Assembly (NCBI GenBank): GCA_035269015.1
Contig: DATFJU010000016.1
Location: 14,737 to 78,736, forward strand
Source: JAIPJO01 sp035269015
GTDB lineage: Bacteria; Patescibacteriota; Patescibacteriia; Patescibacteriales; UBA12465
Length of the DNA: 64,000 nucleotides
Reading direction: 5' to 3'
Each line of letters begins with the position of its first letter. The stretch's first letter is position 1. Under the pieces are notes generated by a model that saw nothing but the letters and a program-made list of their open reading frames with translations, did no database searches and was not told the origin of the DNA. Positions 49,501-57,759 of the stretch are shown here, piece by piece. The position numbers were made by a program, and so were the translations under genes.

Positions 49501-50670
49501 CTATAAAGACATTTTCGCAAGTTTGTTTTTGACTGTTTCTAGGATTTTATTTTTTGCAATACTCATTTCTTGCTTAATACTTCCTTGGGCTATTTTTTGA
49601 GATCCTTGTGCTTGGTATTCTTTTACAATCTCTAGTGAGTTTATATTTTTTATGGAAAAGATAAAAAACTTAGTAATATTTTTATTATCTTTTTGAGGGT
49701 AGAAAATTATAATAATCTTTGCTTTAGGAATACTGGCAATCAATTCTTCAACTACTGATAAAAGATGTTTAGAGTCTGCTCCTGTATCTTTAAAGTCTTG
49801 AGTTGTGAGAGTGGAGTAGATAAGCTCTTCGTTACTTAAAGATTTTAAGTTATTTAAAACTTTACCCCATAATTTTAATGATTCTAGTGATCTAGAACGA
49901 TATAAATTGTTAATTATCTCTTCTCTTCTAGCTCCTAAATTAATTAACTGTGAAGTACTGAGTAAGGTTTTAGGAGTTAAGTTTGGAGTTTTAAAACTTT
50001 TACTTTTATAAATAATGCCAGCTAAAAGACAGGTGGCAATATCTTCATCAATTAAATCTACAGATTGTTTTTTAAAAATATTGAAAATTATTTCTGAACT
50101 AGACACTGCATTTAAATTAATAATATTAATTTGTCCAAATTCTTCGTTACTAGCGTGGTGATCAATATTAATTATTGGAGTTTTATAGAAAAATTCTATA
50201 TTGTTGTCATAAGTTTTACCTAAAGATTCTAGATCCATAGCATCAACAGTAATAATTAGGTCATATTTAAAACCACTGGTTTGGGTGCTAATATCTTCAT
50301 CAGTAAAAAAACCTTCTTTAGGGGAAACAATAAAGTTTAGTTTGTTTTTTTCTAAAGTATATTTAATTTGATCAACCTTAGCATTAGAGATATCTAAGGA
50401 AACAATAAATTTTCTAACATTATCTAAAGTGTTTTTTATATCTGAGAATCCAGGTAAAAAATTAAATATTTTTTCAGATGAAATCTGGTCAGAGTTATTA
50501 GATAAGCTTGGATCGGCTACAATATTAACTTGTTTTCCCATTTTCTGGAGTAACCAATACAAAGCTAGAGAACTTGAAATAGCATCCCCGTTAAAATCTA
50601 CAGAAAAAGAAATTAAAACATTCTTTGCCTTGTTTATTTCCTTAAAAAATTGTTCTTCCTTGCTTAACAT
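49501..50670 (-). CDS. DHH-family protein with degenerate first metal motif (NrnA-like)
   Basis: About 389 residues. The DHH core is visible in NIDHHASNEEFG with downstream ALNAVSSSEII-like sequence (LNAVSSSEIIF), and a second Asp motif in TVDAMDLESLG. The usual HxxPDGDAxGS motif reads FSVDFNGDAISSS, losing the His and one Asp. The C-terminal part lacks the GGGH motif of NrnA-type oligoribonucleases. It may be inactive, have another activity or bind nucleotides. A TTG at 50685 is too close to the predicted start site, so I use the ATG at 50670. Confidence 0.75.
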   Translation of the reverse strand: MLSKEEQFFKEINKAKNVLISFSVDFNGDAISSSLALYWLLQKMGKQVNIVADPSLSNNSDQISSEKIFNFLPGFSDIKNTLDNVRKFIVSLDISNAKVDQIKYTLEKNKLNFIVSPKEGFFTDEDISTQTSGFKYDLIITVDAMDLESLGKTYDNNIEFFYKTPIINIDHHASNEEFGQINIINLNAVSSSEIIFNIFKKQSVDLIDEDIATCLLAGIIYKSKSFKTPNLTPKTLLSTSQLINLGARREEIINNLYRSRSLESLKLWGKVLNNLKSLSNEELIYSTLTTQDFKDTGADSKHLLSVVEELIASIPKAKIIIIFYPQKDNKNITKFFIFSIKNINSLEIVKEYQAQGSQKIAQGSIKQEMSIAKNKILETVKNKLAKMSL

Positions 50671-50698
50671 AAATTTATTAATCAAAATGAATTCTTTA

Positions 50699-50727
50699 AA
50701 TATAGCTTAGTTAATATGTGCTGTCAA
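50699..50727 (-). promoter_or_regulatory. Promoter of the DHH-family gene
   Basis: TTGACA and TATATT separated by 17 bp on the minus strand; the predicted start near 50692 lies about 22 bp before the ATG at 50670. Confidence 0.65.
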
Positions 50728-50799
50728 GGCATAAATAAGTCCTTTTTGTCGAATAAAAAGCCTTGTCATTCTTAAATTATTTTGGTAGTCTAAGTTTAT

Positions 50800-53406
50800 A
50801 TGGATAAAGTATATAGCCCACAAAAACATGAAGAGCACATATATGATTATTGGCAAAAGTCAGGTTTTTTTAATCCTGATAATTTAGATTTACCTATTGA
50901 TGCTGAAAATTATACTATTATTTTGCCTCCACCTAACGTGACAGATAAATTACACATGGGTCATGCTTCAACTATAGCTATTGAAGATTTGCTTATTAGG
51001 TATCACCGCTTGAAGGGTTATAGAACGCTATGGTTACCAGGAACTGATCATGCAGCTATTGCTACGCAAAATGTGGTAGAAAAGAGAATGTATAAAGAAA
51101 AAGGAGAAACAAGACACGATTTAGGAAGAGAAAAGTTTTTACAGGAGGTAAATAAATTTGCTTTAAGTACTCAGGAAACCATAATTTCACAAATACAAAA
51201 AATGGGAGCCTCTCTTGATTGGAGTAGATTGGCTTTTACCCTTGATGATACTAGACAGAAAGCTGTAAAAGAAATGTTTATTAGAATGTATAAAGAAGGA
51301 GTTGTCTATAGAGGGGAAAGGGTTGTGAACTGGTGTCCTCGTTGTCATTCTACCTTAGCTGATGATGAAGTAGAGTATAAAGAACAAAGAGCCAAACTTT
51401 ATACTTTTAAATATAGTAAAGATTTTCCTTTTGCTATTTCTACCACTAGACCTGAAACTAAATTAGGAGATACTGCCATAGCGGTAAATCCAAGTGATAA
51501 TAGATATAAAGAATATATTGGTAAAACATATAAAGTTAATTTTGTTGGTGTTGATTTAGCTATAAAGGTAATTGCTGATAAAAATGTTGATATGAACTTT
51601 GGTACAGGCGCCTTAGGAGTTACCCCGGCTCACTCATTGGTTGATTGGCAAATGGCACAAAAAGAAGACTTGGAAATGATTAAAGTTATTGATGAAAGTG
51701 CAAAGATTAAAGATGGTTTTAAAGAATTTTCTGGTTTAAGTGTTTATGAAGCTAGAAAAAAGATAGTAAACAAGCTAACAGATAATGACTTACTTTTAGA
51801 AACTGAAGAAATAAATAATAATCTTTCTGTTTGCTATCGTTGTGATAGCCCTATTGAACCACTACCTTCTAAACAATGGTTTATTGATGTAAATAAAAAG
51901 ATTGAAAGATTAGATAATAAATCATTAAAAGAAAGAGCTTTAGCTGTTATTGAAGATAAAGAGATTAATTTTGTACCAGAGCGCTTTGAAAAAAGATATA
52001 AAGATTGGATGGAAAATTTGCATGACTGGTGTATATCTAGACAAATTTGGTATGGTCATAGAATACCTGTGTGGTATAGAGGCGATGAGATTTATGTAGG
52101 CACAGAAGCTCCTCAAGAAGAGGGTTGGCAACAAGATGAAGACACGCTTGATACTTGGTTTTCATCTGGTATGTGGACTTTTTCAACCTTAGGTTGGCCT
52201 GAAAAAACTAAAGATTTAGAGATGTATCATCCTACGCAAGTGCTAGAAACTGGTTATGAAATAATAACTTTATGGGTTTCACGGATGATTATGATGAGCT
52301 ATTTTGCTTTAGAGGAAGTACCTTTTGAAAACGTATATCTTCATGGTATGGTTTTAGATAAAAAGGGTAAAAAGATGAGTAAATCAAAAGGTAACGGTAT
52401 TGATCCTGTAGATATTAAGGAAAAATATGGCAGTGATTCTGCTAGACTTTCGCTTTTAATTGGCAACACTGCTGGTAATGATTTAAAACTAGACGAAGAA
52501 AAAATTGCTAGTTTTAGAAATTTTGTAAATAAGCTTTGGAATATCTCTCGTTATATTATTAGTTTTGTAGATAGGGTTGATTTGGAAAAAGTAAAGTTAA
52601 ATGAAAATGATTTTACAGTTTCAGATAAATGGATCTTTAGTGCTTTTAACCAATTAATTAAAGAAGTAAGCTCAGATTTAAATAATTATCGTTTTTCTCA
52701 GGCCGGTGAAAAATTAAGGAATTTTACCTGGAATGATTTTGCGGATTGGTATATAGAGATAAGTAAGTTTGAAAAAAACTCACAAAAACAAATTCTTTTG
52801 AACTATATATTAAATAATTTACTTAAACTTTGGCATCCGTTTATGCCATTTGTTAGTGAAGCTATATATCAAGAGCTTCATCAAAAAAAGAAAATGTTAA
52901 TGGTGGCTAAGTGGCCAGAAGTTGCTGTAGATATTAACAATTTTGATAAGGAAATTGAGTCCATGAATTTGATTCAAGATATTATTATAAAAATTAGAGA
53001 AGCTCGTAGTGCTAATAAGGTTGAACCAGCTAAAAAGATTAAAGTTTTAATTTATGGACACAAATATTATAAACAAATTAAAGAGCAAGAGCTTTTAATT
53101 AAAAGTTTAAAAACTGGAATAGATAGTTTAGAGATACAAGAAAAAGGTCAAGATATTAAAGGAGAGATTAAGAGTATTGTTGGGGAAGTTGAGATATTCT
53201 TAATTGATGCTATAGATAAAGAAAAAGAAAAACTTAGAAGAGAGAAAGAAGTAAAAAATTTAGAAAAACAAGTTGAATTTTTAGGTAAACAGCTGGAAAA
53301 TAAAGAATTTGTTGATAAAGCACCTGAAAAAGTAGTTAAAAACCAACAAGATAAATTAGATCAATGTAAAACAGAGTTAAAAAAACTTAAAGTTAAAGAG
53401 TTTTAA
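50800..53406 (+). CDS. valS: Valyl-tRNA synthetase
   Basis: Class I synthetase of 868 residues. The HIGH-type motif lies in PPPNVTDKLHMGHAS, the editing domain contains TTRPETKLGDTAIAV, and the KMSKS motif is KKMSKSKGNGIDP. The C-terminal tail (about 800-868) is a Lys/Glu-rich coiled coil typical of ValS. Zinc-type cysteines appear as CPRCHS and CYRCDS. The neighbouring tRNA-Val lies about 1.5 kb away on the other strand. A short CAAGG/CCTTG hairpin (50725-50765) precedes it, but no T-box features were found. Confidence 0.96.
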   Translation: MDKVYSPQKHEEHIYDYWQKSGFFNPDNLDLPIDAENYTIILPPPNVTDKLHMGHASTIAIEDLLIRYHRLKGYRTLWLPGTDHAAIATQNVVEKRMYKEKGETRHDLGREKFLQEVNKFALSTQETIISQIQKMGASLDWSRLAFTLDDTRQKAVKEMFIRMYKEGVVYRGERVVNWCPRCHSTLADDEVEYKEQRAKLYTFKYSKDFPFAISTTRPETKLGDTAIAVNPSDNRYKEYIGKTYKVNFVGVDLAIKVIADKNVDMNFGTGALGVTPAHSLVDWQMAQKEDLEMIKVIDESAKIKDGFKEFSGLSVYEARKKIVNKLTDNDLLLETEEINNNLSVCYRCDSPIEPLPSKQWFIDVNKKIERLDNKSLKERALAVIEDKEINFVPERFEKRYKDWMENLHDWCISRQIWYGHRIPVWYRGDEIYVGTEAPQEEGWQQDEDTLDTWFSSGMWTFSTLGWPEKTKDLEMYHPTQVLETGYEIITLWVSRMIMMSYFALEEVPFENVYLHGMVLDKKGKKMSKSKGNGIDPVDIKEKYGSDSARLSLLIGNTAGNDLKLDEEKIASFRNFVNKLWNISRYIISFVDRVDLEKVKLNENDFTVSDKWIFSAFNQLIKEVSSDLNNYRFSQAGEKLRNFTWNDFADWYIEISKFEKNSQKQILLNYILNNLLKLWHPFMPFVSEAIYQELHQKKKMLMVAKWPEVAVDINNFDKEIESMNLIQDIIIKIREARSANKVEPAKKIKVLIYGHKYYKQIKEQELLIKSLKTGIDSLEIQEKGQDIKGEIKSIVGEVEIFLIDAIDKEKEKLRREKEVKNLEKQVEFLGKQLENKEFVDKAPEKVVKNQQDKLDQCKTELKKLKVKEF

Positions 53407-53421
53407 TGGTATAATTATTAT

Positions 53422-53811
53422 ATGACTTTGAAAAATTATCTTACATTAATGATTATAGCCACCTTAGCCTGTTGGGGTGCCTTTCTGTTTATACTTAATA
53501 CAGTTAATCCAGAAATTACTAACTGGTTAGGTTTTATACTTTTTTACTCTTCTTTATTTTTAGCAGTAAGTGGTTTGGCGGCTATAGTAGGTTTTTTGAT
53601 AAGATTTTGGCTTTTAAAACAGAAGTTAGCTTTTTATTCAGTGAATAGCGCTTTTAGACAATCATTTTTATTTGGCTTATTAGTAATTTCTACTTTATTG
53701 CTTTTAGCCAACAAATTATTTACAATCTTTAATGTCTTACTTTTAGTAGTTATTATAACCCTTATTGAGTTTTTCTTAATCAGTCATCGTAAAAAATATT
53801 ATGAAAAATAA
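53422..53811 (+). CDS. Small membrane protein of unknown function
   Basis: A 129-residue protein with four membrane helices: about residues 5-27, 34-62, 82-101 and 102-121. It has basic loops and a basic end (SHRKKYYEK) that suggests a cytoplasmic C-terminus. It overlaps pheS by 11 bp and follows valS by 15 bp, so it sits inside the synthetase operon. No family is recognised. Confidence 0.75.
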   Translation: MTLKNYLTLMIIATLACWGAFLFILNTVNPEITNWLGFILFYSSLFLAVSGLAAIVGFLIRFWLLKQKLAFYSVNSAFRQSFLFGLLVISTLLLLANKLFTIFNVLLLVVIITLIEFFLISHRKKYYEK

Positions 53812-54844
53812 ACTAGAACAAATAAAAAAACAAGCTTTAAATGAATTGCAAGAATTAATGGATAAAAAACTTTCCATTAATTTAGAAGAAAATTTAAGGA
53901 CTTTGCATATTAAATATTTAGGTAGAAAAGGCGAGTTATCACAAATTCTTAGAAATTTAAAAGATTTAAGTGTTGAGGAGAAAAAAGAAATAGGGGCTTT
54001 TGCAAATATTGTTAAAAAAGATTTAGAATCAATATTTAAAGAAAAAGAAGATGAAATATTGGGAGAGAAAGGTGGGGATTATGATATTAGCTTGCCAGGA
54101 AAAGAAATAAAAATAGGACATCTTCATCCTTTAACTTTGATACAAAGAGATTTAGAAAATATTTTTAAATCATTAGGTTTTTCAATACTTGAAGGGCCGG
54201 AACTTGAAAGTGACTATTATAATTTTGAAGCTTTAAATATTGATAAGCATCATCCTGCTAGAGACATGCAAGATACTTTTTATGTTGATTGGGAAAAAAA
54301 TAAAAAAGATGAAAAATTAGTAATGAGAACACATACCTCCCCTGTGCAGGTTAGAGCCATGCAAACATATGGTGCTCCTCTTAAGGCTATTGTTCCAGGA
54401 AGGGTGTTTAGAAATGAAGCTATTGACGCTTCTCATGAGCATACCTTTTATCAATTAGAAGGGTTAATGATCGATAAAGATATTTCTATTACTAATATGA
54501 TTGCTTTAATGAAAGAGTTATTAAAAGGTATATTTGAAAAAGAAGTTGCTGTAAGAATTAGACCAGGTTTTTTTCCTTTTGTTGAACCAGGAATAGAATT
54601 AGATATTTCTTGTCAGCTTTGTGGTGGTAAAGGGTGTAGTGTTTGTAAACAAACTGGATGGCTTGAACTTTTTCCTGCTGGCATGGTTCATCCAAAAGTA
54701 CTTGAAGCTGGAGGTATAGATAGTAAAAAGTATTCTGGTTTTGCTTTTGGATTAGGTTTAACAAGGCTCGTTATGATGAAATATCATATTAACGATATTC
54801 GTTTATTTAATAGTGGGGACTTAAGATTCTTAGAACAATTTTAA
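53801..54844 (+). CDS. pheS: Phenylalanyl-tRNA synthetase alpha subunit
   Basis: Class II synthetase subunit of 347 residues. The N-terminal coiled coil includes the segment LHIKYLGRKGELSQIL. Motif 2 is in VFRNEAIDASHEHTFYQLEGL and motif 3 in FAFGLGLTRLVMMKY. Between them is CQLCGGKGCSVCKQTGW, a cysteine-rich zinc-knuckle-like insertion that many PheS proteins (for example E. coli) do not have. It lies 4 bp before pheT. Confidence 0.95.
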   Translation: MKNKLEQIKKQALNELQELMDKKLSINLEENLRTLHIKYLGRKGELSQILRNLKDLSVEEKKEIGAFANIVKKDLESIFKEKEDEILGEKGGDYDISLPGKEIKIGHLHPLTLIQRDLENIFKSLGFSILEGPELESDYYNFEALNIDKHHPARDMQDTFYVDWEKNKKDEKLVMRTHTSPVQVRAMQTYGAPLKAIVPGRVFRNEAIDASHEHTFYQLEGLMIDKDISITNMIALMKELLKGIFEKEVAVRIRPGFFPFVEPGIELDISCQLCGGKGCSVCKQTGWLELFPAGMVHPKVLEAGGIDSKKYSGFAFGLGLTRLVMMKYHINDIRLFNSGDLRFLEQF

Positions 54845-54848
54845 AATT

Positions 54849-57278
54849 ATGTTTATATCACTCAATTTATTAGAGGATTTTATTCCTTTAAGAAAAAAAT
54901 ACAAAGCTCACGATTTAGCTCTAGATTTAACCATGCATACAGTGGAAATTGAAGGTTATCAAGATTTAGCTGATAAATATCAGCAAGTTGTTGTTGGAGA
55001 AGCTTTAGAGGTAAAAAAACATCCGCAAGCCGATAGATTAAAAATTGCTATAGTTGATGTAGGCACAGAAAAACTTAGTATAGTTTGTGGTGCTCCTAAT
55101 TTAGAGACAGGTCAAAAAGTAGCCGTGGCTCTTATTGGTGCTACTTTGCCAATTGGTCTGACCATTACTGAAGCTGAGATAAGAGGTGAACATTCTCAAG
55201 GTATGATTTGTGCTGAAGACGAATTAGGTCTAGGCGATAATCATGATGGTATTATGGTTTTAGATAAAAAAGCTAAAATAGGCCAAAGTCTGGCAAAGCA
55301 TCTAGGTTTAGACGATGTAATTATGGAAATAGATAACAAGTCTCTTTCTAATAGACCTGATCTTTGGGGACATTATGGTATTGCTAGAGAGATAGCTGCC
55401 TTTTCTGGTATTAAATTGAAAGATTATGATAAAGTTTTTAAATCTAAAATTGAAATCAAAGAAGATAAAGATAATTTAAATATAAAAATAGAAGATGATA
55501 AGGTGTGTCCTTATTATAGTGCTGTGAAGGTAAAAAATATTAAAGTAAGCGAATCTCCTTTATGGTTAAAAAATAGATTATTGGCTGCAGGACTAAAACC
55601 TATTAATAATTTAGTTGATATCAGTAACTATGTAATGATTGAGTTAGGTCAACCACTGCACATATTTGATGCTAATGGTATAGATAAAATATTAGTACGA
55701 AAAGCTAAAGAGGGTGAAAAGATAGAACTTTTAGATAAAACAGAGAAAGAGTTAAGCTCTAATAATCTATTAATTACTGATGGAAAAATGCCTTTAGCTA
55801 TTGCTGGTGTTATGGGAGGACTTAATAGTGCTGTTAAAGATGGTACTAAAGAGATAATTATAGAATCTGCTAATTTTGAAGCAGTAAATATTAGAAAAAG
55901 TTCTCTAGGACTGGGTCTTAGAACGGACGCCTCTAGTCGCTATGAAAAATCTTTAGATATTAATTTATGTCCTTTAGCTCTAAAGAGGGTTTTAGATTTA
56001 ATGATACAAATTATTCCTGATATTGAAATAGATTCTCAAATTACTGCTAGTGATGATATTAAAGATGAAATTAAACTTATTGATTTAAATTTAGCTTGGT
56101 TATATAAAAGAATAGGAAAAGAAATTGATAGAGAGAAAGTAATTAAAATACTTATAAGCCTTGGCTTTGAAATAGAAAATGATGATGGTGAAAATCTTCA
56201 AATTAAAGTTCCTAGTTATAGAGCTACAAAAGATGTTTCTATTGCTGAAGACTTGCTAGAAGAAGTAAGTAGAATGATTGGTTATGATAATTTAGAGCCT
56301 GCTTTACCGAGTAGTACTTTAGAGGTACCTATTATCGGTTATGACCATAAGATTGTTGAAAAAATTAAAGATATTTTAGCAAAAGATGTTAATTTAAGTG
56401 AAGTTCATAACTATTCTTTTGTAGGAACTAAACAATTAAACAAATTAGGAATAAGTTACGATAATTATTTGACTTTAGCTAATCCTTTGACTGAGCATCA
56501 TACTTTATTGAGACAAAACTTAATTGTAAATATTTTAGAAAACGTTAAAACTAATCAAGCCAGATTTAAAAATATTGAAATATTTGAATTAGGTGAAGTA
56601 TATTTAAATGTTTCTGGTAAATTACAACAAAGTCATTTAAGGCAAAGTTATTTACCACATCAGGAAAAAAGAATAGCTATATGTCTAGCTTCAGATAAAG
56701 AACAAATACAAAGAATTAAAGATGTTTTGCAGACTTTTGTAAATAAGTTATTAAATAATAATAAGGAAATTTCATTTCAAGCTTTTGAATTTGTTCCTGC
56801 TTGGGCAAATAAACAAAAAAGCGCTTTAGTAAAATATAAATCTGAAGATATTGGATATATTTATACTTTAAATAAAAAGACAGCTAAAGAAATAGGAATA
56901 AAAAAACATACAGTTGTTAGTGAGTTAAATTTTAAGGTAATAAAGGATTTAATAAAAAAACAAGCTGATAAAAAATATATTAATCTTCCTAAGTTTCCTG
57001 CTTTAGAGAGAGATTTAGCTTTTTTAGTTGACAAGAAAGTACCGTATGAAGACTTAAAAAATGATATATTTAGTTTTCATAAGTGGATAGAAAATGTTGA
57101 GCTTTTTGATGTATATCAAGGTGAAAATATTGATGATACTAGTAAAAGCTTAGCTTTTCATGTAAAATATAGATTACAAGAGAGAACTCTTGAAGCTAAA
57201 GAAGTAGATAAAATGCAGGTGGACTTAATTCAATATTTGCAAGATAAATATAAAGCAAAAATTAGAGGTTCTAAATAA
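54849..57278 (+). CDS. pheT: Phenylalanyl-tRNA synthetase beta subunit
   Basis: An 809-residue subunit with domains in order: the OB-fold tRNA-binding EMAP-like domain (about 40-150, with VGEALEVKKHPQADRLKI and GMICAEDELGLG), the B3/4 editing domain with NLVDISNYVMIELGQPLHIFD, the B5 domain, a catalytic-like core and the C-terminal ferredoxin-fold anticodon domain (about 715-809, with FPALERDLAFLVD). It forms an alpha2-beta2 enzyme with PheS. Confidence 0.95.
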   Translation: MFISLNLLEDFIPLRKKYKAHDLALDLTMHTVEIEGYQDLADKYQQVVVGEALEVKKHPQADRLKIAIVDVGTEKLSIVCGAPNLETGQKVAVALIGATLPIGLTITEAEIRGEHSQGMICAEDELGLGDNHDGIMVLDKKAKIGQSLAKHLGLDDVIMEIDNKSLSNRPDLWGHYGIAREIAAFSGIKLKDYDKVFKSKIEIKEDKDNLNIKIEDDKVCPYYSAVKVKNIKVSESPLWLKNRLLAAGLKPINNLVDISNYVMIELGQPLHIFDANGIDKILVRKAKEGEKIELLDKTEKELSSNNLLITDGKMPLAIAGVMGGLNSAVKDGTKEIIIESANFEAVNIRKSSLGLGLRTDASSRYEKSLDINLCPLALKRVLDLMIQIIPDIEIDSQITASDDIKDEIKLIDLNLAWLYKRIGKEIDREKVIKILISLGFEIENDDGENLQIKVPSYRATKDVSIAEDLLEEVSRMIGYDNLEPALPSSTLEVPIIGYDHKIVEKIKDILAKDVNLSEVHNYSFVGTKQLNKLGISYDNYLTLANPLTEHHTLLRQNLIVNILENVKTNQARFKNIEIFELGEVYLNVSGKLQQSHLRQSYLPHQEKRIAICLASDKEQIQRIKDVLQTFVNKLLNNNKEISFQAFEFVPAWANKQKSALVKYKSEDIGYIYTLNKKTAKEIGIKKHTVVSELNFKVIKDLIKKQADKKYINLPKFPALERDLAFLVDKKVPYEDLKNDIFSFHKWIENVELFDVYQGENIDDTSKSLAFHVKYRLQERTLEAKEVDKMQVDLIQYLQDKYKAKIRGSK

Positions 57279-57293
57279 TTAAACAAAAAAAAT

Positions 57294-57647
57294 ATGTTTG
57301 AAACAAGCGGAGATATATTAAATTTAGTTATTGCTATATCAGTTTTAGTTTTTACAGGTTTTTTGGTTTGGACTATTTATTATGTTTTAGCCAGTTTAAG
57401 AAAAGTATATAAGATTGTAGATCAACTTGATCATGGAGTAAAAAAAGTTTTAGAAACTGTAGATACTATTAAACAGAAAGTAAATAAAAGTACTTCTTAT
57501 TTGTATATTGTTGGTGAGGTTGCTAAAAAAGTAGTTAATTTAATGAAAGATAAAATTTCTAAAGATGATGAGGAATATGATGATGAAGATGATGTAAGTG
57601 ATTTTAGAGAAAAAACCAAAAGGTCTAGAAAAAAAAGAAAAAAATAG
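57294..57647 (+). CDS. Single-span membrane protein with charged tail
   Basis: A 117-residue protein with one membrane helix (about residues 9-32), a helical region with heptad-like spacing (VYKIVDQLDHGVKKVLETVDTIK-type segment, residues 36-64) and an acidic then basic tail (DDEEYDDEDDVSDFREK ... RSRKKRKK). The helix-plus-coil layout is like that of DUF948/YtxH-type proteins, but no family can be named with confidence. It follows pheT by 16 bp and is the last gene of the run. Confidence 0.7.
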   Translation: MFETSGDILNLVIAISVLVFTGFLVWTIYYVLASLRKVYKIVDQLDHGVKKVLETVDTIKQKVNKSTSYLYIVGEVAKKVVNLMKDKISKDDEEYDDEDDVSDFREKTKRSRKKRKK

Positions 57648-57695
57648 CAAGTAATAAAACTAATTACTGAAAAATAATAAAAGATATTGAATATA

Positions 57696-57728
57696 AAAAA
57701 AGGGGACAATTTTTGCCCTCTTTTTTTG
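57696..57728 (+). terminator. Bidirectional terminator between the pheT unit and topA
   Basis: A-run plus GGG paired with CCC plus T-run around a GACAATTTTTG loop, usable from both strands. Confidence 0.7.
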
Positions 57729-57759
57729 TATAAGATTTTTTTTGTTTCTTTATTTGTAA

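Noticed and set aside
50725..50790. T-box leader before valS
   Set aside because: There is no conserved T-box sequence and the region is too short for stem I plus antiterminator; only a small hairpin is present.
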